64,000 nt of DNA, taken from Tsuneonella mangrovi (lineage in GTDB: Bacteria > Pseudomonadota > Alphaproteobacteria > Sphingomonadales > Sphingomonadaceae). Where the stretch lies: NCBI RefSeq assembly GCF_002269345.1, contig NZ_CP022889.1, positions 2,141,001 to 2,205,000 of the forward strand. Direction: 5' to 3'. Positions within the stretch are counted from its first letter, which is position 1. Every line of letters starts with the position of its first letter. The notes beneath the pieces were generated by a model that did no database searches, had not been told where the DNA came from, and saw only the letters and a program-made list of their open reading frames with translations. Below are positions 1 to 8,169 of this stretch, in pieces. A program made the position numbers and the translations under genes.

Positions 1-971
1 TAGGCGAGCGCATCGAATTGCCATTTGCCGCGACCGACCAGTCGCACGCTGGCATCCTGCCCCTCCATCGAGTTGTCTGCCCCGGCGAAGCGCAATGTGC
101 GATCGTCGTGGAAGGCAAGCCCGCGCGCCTGCAGCTCGACCGTGTCGGAAAGCGGCGCGACCCCGCGCAACTGGACCGACCAGCTGTCGTATCTGGCGCG
201 CACGCTGGCCGGCACCCGCTGGTCGAGCGGCGTGGTCCAGAAGCCCATCCCGCGATCCCATCGGCCGGACACGGTAGCGAAGCCCGCGCCAAGCTGCGGA
301 GCGATGGTGGCGGCCAGTTCGGTCTCGCCGCGATCGTCGACCAGCGCCTGCCCGCTTGCAGGCCCGAGCGTTTGCGCATCGGCGCTGGTAAGCTCGATCG
401 TTCCGGCGAGGGCCCCGGCGCCGAACGGGCCCGAACCGCCGCCGCGAGTGACTCGTGCGCTGGCGAGCCGCTCGGGCGCGATCGCGCTCAAGGGAACATA
501 GCCGAAGAACGGGTCGCTCATCGGCACTCCGTCGAGCAGCACCAACGCCCGGCTGGTCGCGTTGCCACCAAGTGCGCGCAGGGTCACGCCTTGCGCGCTG
601 GGATTGGCCGAGCGGCTGTCCGACCGGCGAAACTGTTGGAACCCGGCGATCGAAGACAGGGCGTCTTCGATCCGGCCAGAGCCTAAGTCGTTGAGCTGGC
701 TGCGGGTGAGCACTTGCGTGTCGTATGCAGGACTGGCCGGCGTGGTCGGTAGTCCGAGGCCGGTCACCACGATGACTTGTTCGCGAGCCGGCTTTCCGGT
801 TTCGGATGGCTTTGCCGGGTCGCTCACCGCCTGGGCATGCGCCGCCAACGGGAACAGGATACAAGCCGAGACGGAAGCGGTCAGCCGAGATATCGTCGGT
901 CGAATCGTCTTGTTCCCATTCGTTTCGCGCGAATTGGCGGTGGCTACCGCAGCCCCGACACCGAAGTCCAC
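1..971 (-). CDS. TonB-dependent outer-membrane receptor, N-terminal part (runs off window)
   Basis: The reverse strand encodes a signal peptide ending in AHAQA, a TonB-box-like stretch (VIVVTG), and a plug domain. The plug shows RIEDALSSIAGF, then GVTLRALGGNATSRALVLLDGVPM, split here by residues typical of the family, then a RVTRGGGSGPFGAGALAG segment. This is the standard order for TonB receptors, which import substrates across the outer membrane using TonB/ExbBD energy. The beta-barrel C-terminus lies beyond base 1. The start is uncertain. GTG at 971 gives a leader of about 45 residues. An in-frame ATG at 1055 gives about 73 residues and would overlap the -35 element of the divergent promoter. 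Substrate is not inferable from this part. Confidence 0.85.
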   Translation of the reverse strand, partial: MDFGVGAAVATANSRETNGNKTIRPTISRLTASVSACILFPLAAHAQAVSDPAKPSETGKPAREQVIVVTGLGLPTTPASPAYDTQVLTRSQLNDLGSGRIEDALSSIAGFQQFRRSDSRSANPSAQGVTLRALGGNATSRALVLLDGVPMSDPFFGYVPLSAIAPERLASARVTRGGGSGPFGAGALAGTIELTSADAQTLGPASGQALVDDRGETELAATIAPQLGAGFATVSGRWDRGMGFWTTPLDQRVPASVRARYDSWSVQLRGVAPLSDTVELQARGLAFHDDRTLRFAGADNSMEGQDASVRLVGRGKWQFDALA

Positions 972-1055
972 TGCGGACGGTGGACCATTCGGCCGGGCGA
1001 AGGAACCCCGGTCAGGCGAGATCTCGTGCACAGTAGGAAAAATTTCCCCACTCAT

Positions 1056-1081
1056 GGATTAGACTGCGACGACGAGCCGTT
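1056..1081 (+). promoter_or_regulatory. Candidate ECF-sigma promoter (GGATTA-N16-CGTT)
   Basis: GGATTA at 1056-1061 and CGTT at 1078-1081 are 22 bases apart start to start. The same spacing occurs before three other local genes, including the ECF sigma gene itself. It sits 53 bases before the ATG of the small secreted protein. The functional assignment is inferred from this recurrence. Confidence 0.65.
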
Positions 1082-1133
1082 TCCTTCGCAGAGCATCGCT
1101 TTTGATGCACGACAGCAGAAGGGATTCCGACCG

Positions 1134-1475
1134 ATGAAACTATCCATTGCCGCCGCCGCCCTGGCGCTAGCTACCGCCCATGTCGCCAGCGCTGCGGTCC
1201 CGCAGATGTACGAACAGCAAGTGGCCCAACAGGAAGAGAAGATGATCTTCGCCAAGCCGATCGCGGGCATCGAGAACAAGTACTGGTTCCACTACCGCGT
1301 CAAGGTTGTCGCCGCGCGCAAGGACCTGGTGAGCGACCTTGGCCGCGCCGACGACATCAAGGATCGCCGGCACGCCTGGGACGAATACAACACCCGCCTG
1401 CAGAAGCAGCGCATGTGGTACATTACCAAGATGGCCCGGAAGGGGTATCGCAGCGATCCTGCAAATCTCGGCTAG
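1134..1475 (+). CDS. Small secreted protein of unknown function, putative ECF regulon member
   Basis: A 113-residue protein. It has a clear Sec signal peptide (MKLSIAAAALALATAHVASA) and a mature part rich in charged and aromatic residues with no family I recognise. ATG at 1134 follows a purine-rich AGAAGGGA ribosome site. The candidate ECF promoter lies upstream and a strong hairpin terminator downstream, so it appears to be a single-gene unit. The downstream sigma/anti-sigma pair points away from it. Its envelope role is inferred from the signal peptide and shared promoter only. Confidence 0.75.
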   Translation: MKLSIAAAALALATAHVASAAVPQMYEQQVAQQEEKMIFAKPIAGIENKYWFHYRVKVVAARKDLVSDLGRADDIKDRRHAWDEYNTRLQKQRMWYITKMARKGYRSDPANLG

Positions 1476-1508
1476 AGGCGCCGAACTGCCACCACTCACG
1501 AAACAATG

Positions 1509-1535
1509 ACGGAGCCGGATATTTCCGGCTCCGTT
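1509..1535 (+). terminator. Hairpin terminator, probably bidirectional
   Basis: ACGGAGCCGGA and TCCGGCTCCGT form a near-perfect 11-bp stem with a four-base loop, followed by TTCGTTT. It lies between the convergent ends of the secreted-protein gene (ends 1475) and the anti-sigma gene (ends 1561). Confidence 0.75.
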
Positions 1536-1560
1536 CGTTTGTGCGGTCACCGAAGGTTGA

Positions 1561-2274
1561 TCAGTCGACCTGCCAGCCGTCTGCTCTCGCGGCCTGCTCT
1601 TCTTCCGCGTCGAGCGCTGGTCCCTTCGCCATTTCCTGGGCCCGGGCGAGCAGCTTGGCGTCGGCTTCGCCCGCCTGCGCGAACTGCGTGCCCGGCGATA
1701 CCGAGCCTGACGCAGTATCGACCAGCCGCCAACCGCCGGGGCTCCGGCAAGCGATCCCGCTTTGCCCAGTCGAACGGAACACCCGGCAATACTGCCCGCC
1801 TTTGTCCTCGAAGCTGAGCAGTATCTTCGTCGGTGCGTCTGCGGGTTGGTCGGCCACCAGCTGTGTGTCGAGCGCGGTGGCCAGCCGGGTATCGGCATAA
1901 CCGCTCGCCGGTCCGCCGCCGCGCGGAACGAAAATCGCCAGTGCGAGCGCTGCCGCCGCTGCCGGGGCAACGAGATAGGTCCAGCGCGGGATCCGGTGCT
2001 GCGCCTCGCGGCGCGTGCGTGCTGCGGCGAAATCGACCACTTCGGCGGCTGGCGGCATTGCATCGCCCTTTACCGCCCTCACCAGTCGGTCTGGCACCGG
2101 CTGGTCGACGATCGGCGCAAAATGGGCGCCCAGCTGCTCGCGCAACCGGCGGTGGCGTTCGACCTCGCGTTCAAGGTCAGGATCGGCGGCGACCATCGCT
2201 GCGACTTCCGATTCGCGCGCACCCGTCAGCTCGCCGTCGGCGAATGCGGCCAGTTCTTCCGGCGTCGGTTTCAT
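1561..2274 (-). CDS. Membrane anti-sigma factor paired with the ECF sigma gene
   Basis: A 237-residue protein. It begins MKPTPEELAAFADGEL, typical of cytoplasmic anti-sigma domains that start with a short helix and an 'ADGEL' motif. A single transmembrane segment (about residues 110-130, LVAPAAAAALALAIFV) follows, then a periplasmic domain. It overlaps the sigma gene by the 4-bp ATGA at 2271-2274, so the pair is translationally coupled. The family normally holds its sigma factor inactive until an envelope signal is sensed. No zinc-binding HxxxCxxC motif is evident, so this is not a classical ZAS protein. Confidence 0.85.
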   Translation of the reverse strand: MKPTPEELAAFADGELTGARESEVAAMVAADPDLEREVERHRRLREQLGAHFAPIVDQPVPDRLVRAVKGDAMPPAAEVVDFAAARTRREAQHRIPRWTYLVAPAAAAALALAIFVPRGGGPASGYADTRLATALDTQLVADQPADAPTKILLSFEDKGGQYCRVFRSTGQSGIACRSPGGWRLVDTASGSVSPGTQFAQAGEADAKLLARAQEMAKGPALDAEEEQAARADGWQVD

Positions 2275-2738
2275 CGGGCCTCTCCTTCGAGGATCGCCAG
2301 CAGGGCATCGCGGCCGCGCACCAGCCGCGAATTGAGCGTGCCAACCGGGCAATCGACGATTTCCGCCGCTTCGCGATAGGCGTAGCCTTCGACCATCACC
2401 AGCAGTACTGCCTCGCGCTGCTCGGGCGGCAATTGAGCCAGCGCACGATCGACGTTCGATAGTTCGACGGTGGCCTCCTGTCCGCCGTCAGCGCCAATTG
2501 CCAGGCCTGCTTCCTCGGAGACAAAAGTCTCGCTCCGTCGGCTGCTCGCGCGGGCTTCATCGATGCGAATGTTGCGCATGATCCGGTACATCCAGCTGTC
2601 GAGCCGGGTGCCTTCCTGCCACTTGTCGCGGTTGGTCAGCGCACGCTCGATCGTCATCTGGCAAAGATCGTCCCCGTCGGCGGGATTGCCCGCAAGCCCG
2701 ATCGCGAAGCGTCGCAATCGAGGCAGCAGGGCCAGCAC
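2271..2738 (-). CDS. ECF RNA polymerase sigma factor
   Basis: A 155-residue sigma-70-family protein. Region 2 spans residues 20-65 (DDLCQMTIERALTNRDKW, then SWMYRIMRNIRIDEAR). Region 4 spans about 98-150 (LPPEQREAVLLVMVEGYAYREAAEI, then a GTLNSRLVRGR helix). Regions 1 and 3 are absent, as in ECF factors. GTG at 2738 is the most likely start. It is divergent from the S8 protease gene and preceded by a promoter of the same GGATnA-N16-CGTT type, which implies autoregulation. It should direct polymerase to the four local promoters listed here. Confidence 0.9.
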   Translation of the reverse strand: MLALLPRLRRFAIGLAGNPADGDDLCQMTIERALTNRDKWQEGTRLDSWMYRIMRNIRIDEARASSRRSETFVSEEAGLAIGADGGQEATVELSNVDRALAQLPPEQREAVLLVMVEGYAYREAAEIVDCPVGTLNSRLVRGRDALLAILEGEAR

Positions 2739-2778
2739 ACCGTCTTCGAAGGATTTGCTCAGGGTCCTTGCCTTCCGT

Positions 2779-2804
2779 GGATTAAACGGATGCCGCCACC
2801 CGTT
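2779..2804 (+). promoter_or_regulatory. Candidate ECF-sigma promoter for the S8 protease gene
   Basis: GGATTA at 2779-2784 and CGTT at 2801-2804 are 22 bases apart. The protease ATG follows about 40 bases downstream. Confidence 0.7.
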
Positions 2805-2810
2805 TCATCC
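2785..2810 (-). promoter_or_regulatory. Candidate autoregulatory ECF-sigma promoter for the sigma gene
   Basis: On the minus strand GGATGA starts at 2810 and CGTT at 2788, the same 22-base spacing. It overlaps the opposite-strand promoter completely. Confidence 0.7.
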
Positions 2811-2844
2811 ACGCTTAATACGATTTTTCCGATAGGGACCAACC

Positions 2845-4074
2845 ATGCGTTTGTTTGCAACCGTCATTTTGGCCGGAGCCCTGTCGCTGGCTGCCCCGGC
2901 AAGCGCACAGGTCGTGCTGCCCGGCGTGCCGCTGCCCAACGTGGGCGATACGGTCGGCCAAGTGACTGGCCAAGTCGAAGGGGTGGTTGGCGAAGCAGAC
3001 CTTGTGACAGGACGAATCGCCCGTAAACTCGAACGCGCGCGCCTCTCCCGCATCACCGATCTTGTCCGCGCGCACCCCGATGCGATCGCTCTCGATGCTT
3101 CCGGCAACCCGGCCCGCAAGGGGGTGCTGTTGGCGATGGGTGCCGACAGCGCTTCGCTGGCCGCTGCAGCTGGAGCAGGCTTTGCCGTGATCGGCCACGA
3201 GCAGATCGCGGGTCTTGACCTCGAGGTCACCCGACTTTCCGTGCCAGGCGGCATGGAACTTGCTGACGCCGAACGTGCGCTAAAGCAGCTGCTGCCTGAC
3301 GCGAGCGTGAGCGCGGACGTGCTCTATGCCCAGGCGGGAAGATCGATTGCCGGCAACGGCAAGGGTGCGCCAAATTCGCCAACTATCGATACACCGGTCG
3401 GGATGATCGACGGCGCTCCGGGCGCTGCAATAAAGGTCGCGGCGGTCCGCGGATTCGCAAGCGGCGGCGGCACGCCCAGCGATCATGGCAGCGAAGTGGC
3501 CGGTCTGCTCGCGGGGCAAGGCGTCGCCACCATCCGCGTTGCAGATGTATACGGCACCGACCCTGCAGGCGGAAGCGCGCTCGCGATTGCGCGCGGGCTT
3601 GGCTGGCTGGTGCAGACGGGCAGCAAGGTTATCTCGATCAGTCTTGTCGGGCCGCGCAATCCGGTGTTCGAACGCGCAATAGGTGCAGTGCAGCGCAACG
3701 GCGTGGCGGTCGTCGCTGCGGTCGGCAACGACGGTCCGGCGGCACCGCCAGCCTATCCGGCATCTTATCCCGGCGTAGTCGCGGTGAGCGCAGTCGACCG
3801 GCATGATCGCGGACTGATCGAAGCGGGCCGCGCGCTCCATCTCGACTACGTCGCGCCGGGAGCGGGAATTCGCGCGCCCGATGCCCGCGGCCTTTGGGGC
3901 AAGGTACGCGGCACTTCGTTTGCCACCCCATTGGTCGCTGCCCGGATCGCTGCCGCTCTCGGTGCGACCGCAAAATGGCGTCCGATCCTCGATCGCGAAG
4001 CACTCGATCTCGGTCCGCGCGGTCCGGACAAGACCTATGGCCGCGGTCTCGTGTGCGGCAATTGCGCGCGCTGA
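2845..4074 (+). CDS. Secreted subtilisin-like (S8) serine protease
   Basis: A 409-residue protein with a signal peptide ending in APASAQ. The S8 triad can be placed: Asp189 in GMIDGAPG, His214 in SDHGSEVAGLLAG, and Ser358 in GTSFATP. The oxyanion Asn is in AAVGNDGP. Residues 24-180 form an N-terminal region that could act as a propeptide or inhibitory domain. No autotransporter barrel is present, so it is probably periplasmic or secreted. It is transcribed divergently from the ECF sigma gene from a shared palindromic promoter region. It could be an effector of the envelope response, or part of signal processing; the sequence does not decide. Confidence 0.9.
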   Translation: MRLFATVILAGALSLAAPASAQVVLPGVPLPNVGDTVGQVTGQVEGVVGEADLVTGRIARKLERARLSRITDLVRAHPDAIALDASGNPARKGVLLAMGADSASLAAAAGAGFAVIGHEQIAGLDLEVTRLSVPGGMELADAERALKQLLPDASVSADVLYAQAGRSIAGNGKGAPNSPTIDTPVGMIDGAPGAAIKVAAVRGFASGGGTPSDHGSEVAGLLAGQGVATIRVADVYGTDPAGGSALAIARGLGWLVQTGSKVISISLVGPRNPVFERAIGAVQRNGVAVVAAVGNDGPAAPPAYPASYPGVVAVSAVDRHDRGLIEAGRALHLDYVAPGAGIRAPDARGLWGKVRGTSFATPLVAARIAAALGATAKWRPILDREALDLGPRGPDKTYGRGLVCGNCAR

Positions 4075-4093
4075 AAATTTTTACCGGTCGCAT

Positions 4094-4119
4094 GGATTAA
4101 GCGCGGCGCGCCACTCGTT
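4094..4119 (+). promoter_or_regulatory. Candidate ECF-sigma promoter for the glycine/serine-rich secreted protein
   Basis: GGATTA at 4094-4099 and CGTT at 4116-4119 show the 22-base spacing found at three other sites. The ATG is at 4178. Confidence 0.7.
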
Positions 4120-4177
4120 CTTTCCTTGAGCAGGACGGCAGACCCGACCTGCTGAACCATGAAGGAAAGGACCAGAC

Positions 4178-5029
4178 ATGAACAAGCTTCTCATCGCCGC
4201 TTCGGCACTCGCATTCGTGGCCATCCCCGCACATGCCCAGTTGCTGGGTGGCGCCGGCGGACTCGGCGGAGTCGTCGGCGGGACGCTCGGCGGAGCCGGG
4301 TCGATCGGCCAGACCACCGATCCGATCACCGGCACCATCGGCAATGCCGTACAGGGTCGCGCAGCGACGCACGGCAGCCAGCACGTCAACGCCCGAAAGG
4401 GCAGTGCTTCGGCGAGCCGCAGCGCCAATGCGTCGGGCGGAGCGTCGACCGACAGCCTGCTCAACTCGCCGATCGTACCGATGGGCACCAGCGCGAACGG
4501 TTCCGGCAATGCCTCCGGCAAGGGTAATGCCAACGCCAGCCTGATCGGCACCGACGCAGTCGGCGGCATGGCCAGCAGCACCGCCGGGTCGGCGCGCAGC
4601 CTGGCGTCGCGTGCGGCCGGCAAGGCCAACGGTGCAACCGGGACCGTGTTGGGAACCGCCGGCTCGGCTGCCGGGATGGCGCGCGCTGCGGGCAGCGGTT
4701 CGGGCAATGGCGCAAGTACCGGTTCGGCGAATTCGGCGAGCTCCGGCAACGGCGCGGACAACGCTTTTGCGGTTCCGCTCGCGGCAGCTGGGAGCGCAGC
4801 AGCGGCGGGCACGGGGGCATTCTCCGTCGCCCCCGGAATGCCGGTGATGTCCCCCAGCGGCCAGAAGCTCGGCAAGGTGCGCCAGGTCGTGGCGAACAAC
4901 CAGGGCCAGGTGCAGCAGGTGGTCGTCGAGGGCCGCAAGGGCACACAGACGATCCCGGCGAAGAGTCTCGCCGCGAACGGCAGCGGTGCATTGGTGGCGA
5001 AGGGGAAAGGGTCGGCTTCGGCCAACTGA
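4178..5029 (+). CDS. Secreted Gly/Ala/Ser-rich protein with C-terminal PRC-barrel-like segment
   Basis: A 283-residue protein. A signal peptide ends in IPAHAQ. A long low-complexity region rich in Gly, Ala, Ser and Asn follows (about residues 22-215). The C-terminal 60 residues are compact, with GMPVMSPSGQKLGKVRQVV and VVVEGRKGTQTIPAKSL, a pattern like a PRC-barrel strand pair. The function is unknown. Composition suggests a flexible surface or periplasmic linker protein. An AGGAAAGG ribosome site precedes the ATG. It carries the ECF-type promoter and a strong terminator, so it forms its own transcript. Confidence 0.8.
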   Translation: MNKLLIAASALAFVAIPAHAQLLGGAGGLGGVVGGTLGGAGSIGQTTDPITGTIGNAVQGRAATHGSQHVNARKGSASASRSANASGGASTDSLLNSPIVPMGTSANGSGNASGKGNANASLIGTDAVGGMASSTAGSARSLASRAAGKANGATGTVLGTAGSAAGMARAAGSGSGNGASTGSANSASSGNGADNAFAVPLAAAGSAAAAGTGAFSVAPGMPVMSPSGQKLGKVRQVVANNQGQVQQVVVEGRKGTQTIPAKSLAANGSGALVAKGKGSASAN

Positions 5030-5045
5030 TTCAGGCGTCAGCAAG

Positions 5046-5079
5046 AAAGCTCCGGTCAGCGCTGCTGGCCGGGGCTTTC
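5046..5079 (+). terminator. Rho-independent terminator
   Basis: AAAGCTCCGGTCAGC and GCTGGCCGGGGCTTT pair around a short CGCT loop. It follows the Gly/Ser-rich gene by about 17 bases. Confidence 0.8.
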
Positions 5080-5156
5080 CTCTATGCATCATGCAAGCCT
5101 TGTTGCGGCAGCCGACCGGGCGCTGTGGATAGATTCCCGGGACGCTTGCCGAATTT

Positions 5157-5173
5157 GTCACGAAACGGTCACA
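5157..5173 (+). promoter_or_regulatory. Candidate Pho box upstream of pstS
   Basis: TGTCAC at 5157-5162 and GGTCAC at 5168-5173 repeat with an 11-bp period, as in PhoB sites (CTGTCAT-N4-CTGTCAT). It lies 66 bases before the pstS start, which fits phosphate-starvation induction. The match is partial. Confidence 0.6.
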
Positions 5174-5238
5174 GAAACCCTGTTGAAGCGCCCCGATCGC
5201 AATGGGGCGAGTCATGGGGATTCCCAAGGAGTATACGC

Positions 5239-6285
5239 GTGAACAAATTCATGATCGGTGCAGTGGCTGGTGCATTCCTGCTGGCCGGCTGCCAGGGCAA
5301 GACGACGGGTGAAGCAGCGGGCGGCGACGCCGGTGCGGCCACCCAGATTACCGGCGCGGGTTCGACCTTCGTCTATCCGGTGCTGTCGGCCTGGTCGGCT
5401 GACTATTCGAAGGAAACCGGCACCAAGATCAACTACCAGTCGATCGGCTCGGGTGGCGGCATCAGCCAGATCAAGGCCGGCACGGTGGACTTCGGCGCGA
5501 CCGACAAGCCGCTCGATCCCAAGGAGCTGGCCGAGTCGGGTCTCGCGCAGTTCCCGGTCATCGTCGGCGGCGTTGTTGCGGTGGTGAACATTGACGGGAT
5601 CGACAAGGGCAAGCTCAAGCTGACCGGTCCGCTGCTCGCCGACATCTACCTCGGCAAGGTTTCGAAGTGGGACGATCCGGCGATCGTGAAGCTCAACCCG
5701 GGCCTCAAGCTGCCCGACGCCAAGATCACCGCAGTCCACCGTTCGGACGGTTCGGGCACGACCTTCAACTTCACCTATTACCTGAGCCAGGTCAGCCCTG
5801 CGTGGAAGGCCGGTCCGGGTGCCGACAAGTCGGTCAACTGGAACGGCGGCGTCGGCGGGAAGGGCAACGAGGGCGTTGCTGCTTACGTCAACCAGATCAA
5901 GAACTCGATCGGTTATGTCGAATACGCCTACGTCCTGCAGAACAACATGGCCTGGGCCTATGTGCAGAACGCAGCCGGCAACTATGTCGCGCCGAGCGCC
6001 GACAGCTTCAAGGCGGCCGCTGCCAGCGCCGATTGGACCAAAACCAAGGACTTCTACCTGGTGATGACCAATGCGCCGGGCGATCAGGCGTACCCGATCA
6101 CCGCGTCGACTTTCGTGCTGATGCCGCGCGAACCGAAGAACCAGGCTGCCAGCGATGCTGCACTGAAGTTCTTCAAGTGGTCGCTCGAAAATGGTCAGCC
6201 GCAGGCCGACAAGCTTGACTATGTCCCGCTTCCCGCCACACTGGTGAAGCAGATCGAAGACTACATGCAAGCGAACATCAAGTGA
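5239..6285 (+). CDS. pstS: Periplasmic phosphate-binding lipoprotein PstS
   Basis: A 348-residue phosphate-binding component of the high-affinity Pst importer. The GTG start at 5239 follows AAGGA. The signal sequence ends in a lipobox (LLAGC), so this PstS is probably lipid-anchored rather than free. Typical PstS motifs are ITGAGSTFVYPVLSAW, FGATDKPL and HRSDGSGTTFNFTYYL, which line the phosphate site. Its stop overlaps the pstC GTG start by 4 bp. A candidate Pho box precedes it. Confidence 0.95.
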   Translation: MNKFMIGAVAGAFLLAGCQGKTTGEAAGGDAGAATQITGAGSTFVYPVLSAWSADYSKETGTKINYQSIGSGGGISQIKAGTVDFGATDKPLDPKELAESGLAQFPVIVGGVVAVVNIDGIDKGKLKLTGPLLADIYLGKVSKWDDPAIVKLNPGLKLPDAKITAVHRSDGSGTTFNFTYYLSQVSPAWKAGPGADKSVNWNGGVGGKGNEGVAAYVNQIKNSIGYVEYAYVLQNNMAWAYVQNAAGNYVAPSADSFKAAAASADWTKTKDFYLVMTNAPGDQAYPITASTFVLMPREPKNQAASDAALKFFKWSLENGQPQADKLDYVPLPATLVKQIEDYMQANIK

Positions 6286-7325
6286 CATCAGAACCTGGTT
6301 CCCCGGTCTCGCTCGACGAGCGAGCCGGGGACAACGGCCGGGGGGAAACCGTTTCCTCCCGTTCGCAAATTGCTGAAGTTTCGTCGGCCAGGTCGCACAG
6401 CGGCCTGGCCGAACGGCTGTTTCATTGGGTCACCGGTGGCGCTGCGTGGCTCGTGCTGCTGATCCTGCTGGCGGTCGCCTATTCGATGGCTTCGGGCGGG
6501 GCGCTTGCTTTCAAGACCTTCGGATTCGGCTTCATCACCAGTACCAGTTGGGATGTGCCCAACGGACAGTTCGGGGCTCTGGTCGCGATCTACGGCACTC
6601 TCGTCACATCGGCGATCGCGCTGATTATCGCCGTTCCGATCAGTATCGGCATTGCTTTGTTCCTGACCGAGATTGCCCCGGTGTGGGCGCGCCAGCCGAT
6701 CGCGGTTGCCATCGAGCTGCTCGCAGCTGTGCCCAGCATTATCTACGGCATGTGGGGCCTGTTCATGTTTGCGCCGTTCATGGCCAGCCATGTCGAGCCA
6801 TGGATCAACGATCACCTCGGTGTTTTGCCTGTCGTAGGCCCGCTGTTCACCGGTCCGCCTATCGGCATCGGGATGCTGACCGCCGGGATCGTACTGGGGA
6901 TCATGGTCATCCCGTTCATCGCATCGGTCGCGCGCGATGTGTTCAACGCGGTGCCACCCACGCTGATCGAATCGGCGGTGGCGCTGGGTGCGACGCGGTG
7001 GGAGCGGCTGTGGAATGTGACCTTGCCGTATACCCGTTCGGCAATCGTCGGGGCGATCTTCCTCGGGCTCGGGCGCGCATTGGGAGAGACGATGGCGGTG
7101 ACCTTCGTGCTCGGCAACGCGCATGACTTGTCCGCATCTCTGCTCATGCCCAGCAATTCGATCGCAGCGGCGATCGCCAACGAATTCACCGAGGCCGATA
7201 CCGAGCTCTACCGCAGCTCGCTGGTTGCACTTGCCTTCCTGCTGTTTATCGTGACCTTCATCGTGCTGAGCCTCGCCAAGTTGATGCTGGCGCGTGTCGA
7301 ACGCACCATGGGTAGGACCAACTGA
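6282..7325 (+). CDS. pstC: Phosphate ABC transporter permease PstC
   Basis: A 347-residue inner-membrane permease. About 50 polar N-terminal residues precede the first transmembrane helix (WLVLLILLAVAYSMA). The binding-protein-dependent permease (EAA-like) motif is SAVALGATRWERLWNVTLP, followed by GRALGETMAVTFVLGN, a PstC hallmark. The GTG start at 6282 overlaps the pstS stop. It forms the channel with PstA. Confidence 0.95.
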   Translation: MTSEPGSPVSLDERAGDNGRGETVSSRSQIAEVSSARSHSGLAERLFHWVTGGAAWLVLLILLAVAYSMASGGALAFKTFGFGFITSTSWDVPNGQFGALVAIYGTLVTSAIALIIAVPISIGIALFLTEIAPVWARQPIAVAIELLAAVPSIIYGMWGLFMFAPFMASHVEPWINDHLGVLPVVGPLFTGPPIGIGMLTAGIVLGIMVIPFIASVARDVFNAVPPTLIESAVALGATRWERLWNVTLPYTRSAIVGAIFLGLGRALGETMAVTFVLGNAHDLSASLLMPSNSIAAAIANEFTEADTELYRSSLVALAFLLFIVTFIVLSLAKLMLARVERTMGRTN

Positions 7326-7326
7326 C

Positions 7327-8169
7327 GTGAACTGGGTTCTTTTCCGCAGGCAACTCGCCGATCGGATTGCGTTCGTCGGCGCGGCGCTTGCGACCGTGTT
7401 CGGCCTGGTTTTCCTGTTCTGGATCCTGTGGACGACATTTTCGAACGGCGTCGAGGCGATCGGCCCGAAGCTGTTCACCGAGATGACCCCGCCGCCGGGA
7501 GCAGACGGCGGCTTGCTCAATGCGCTGTACGGCAGTGCGGTCATGATCGTGGTGGCGATCGTGGTTGGCACTCCGATTGGGTTGTGCGCTGGCACCTACC
7601 TCGCCGAGCATGGACGCAACACCAAGCTCGCGGCGGCGGTGCGCTTCGTGAACGACATCCTGCTGAGCGCCCCCTCGATCGTGCTTGGCTTGTTTATCTA
7701 CGAACTGATCGTGGTCCCGATGCGGCATTTTTCCGGTCTTGCCGGTGGCCTGGCGCTGGCGCTGATCCTGGTCCCAGTGGTCGTGCGCACCAGCGACGAA
7801 GCGCTGCGCCTGATCCCCGACCGGATGCGCGAAGCGGCGTTTGCGCTCGGCCTGCCGCGCTGGAAAGTCAGCCTGCAGGTGCTGTTCAGCGCGGCGATGA
7901 GCGGGATTGTCACCGGGATACTGCTCGGAGTGGCGCGAATCAGCGGCGAGACCGCGCCGCTTCTCTTCACAGCGCTCAACAACCAGTTCTGGAGCTCGGA
8001 TCTCAACGGACCGTTGGCAAACCTGCCGGTTGTCATATTCCAGTATGCAATGAGCCCTTACGATAGCTGGCATTCGCTGGCATGGGCGGGGGCACTGATT
8101 CTCACAGTGTTCGTCCTAGCCCTCAACATTACCGTTCGCCTGTTCGCGCGCCGGAGAGCATTCAAATGA
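7327..8169 (+). CDS. pstA: Phosphate ABC transporter permease PstA
   Basis: A 280-residue permease with six likely membrane helices. Motifs include [30 protein letters not shown] and [19 protein letters not shown] (the EAA loop that docks to PstB), then [17 protein letters not shown] at 7327 is chosen because TAGGA lies 13 bases upstream and translation begins just after the pstC stop. An earlier in-frame start at 7294 would overlap pstC by 32 bases. The stop overlaps the pstB ATG. Confidence 0.95.
   Translation: MNWVLFRRQLADRIAFVGAALATVFGLVFLFWILWTTFSNGVEAIGPKLFTEMTPPPGADGGLLNALYGSAVMIVVAIVVGTPIGLCAGTYLAEHGRNTKLAAAVRFVNDILLSAPSIVLGLFIYELIVVPMRHFSGLAGGLALALILVPVVVRTSDEALRLIPDRMREAAFALGLPRWKVSLQVLFSAAMSGIVTGILLGVARISGETAPLLFTALNNQFWSSDLNGPLANLPVVIFQYAMSPYDSWHSLAWAGALILTVFVLALNITVRLFARRRAFK

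Larger units (their letters stand above)
2776..2813. repeat. 38-bp imperfect palindrome between divergent ECF-regulon genes
   Basis: Positions 2776-2813 read almost the same on both strands (16 of the 19 base pairs match). Because GGATnA and CGTT are symmetric here, the palindrome carries two overlapping face-to-face promoters, one for the sigma gene and one for the S8 protease gene. Confidence 0.75.

Noticed and set aside
900..1055. Possible cobalamin riboswitch near the first TonB receptor
   Set aside because: Pieces such as GGTTCCTTCGCCC and GGTAGCCACCGCC recall B12 leaders, but I could not place the ordered conserved boxes on either strand. The stretch is also open reading frame.
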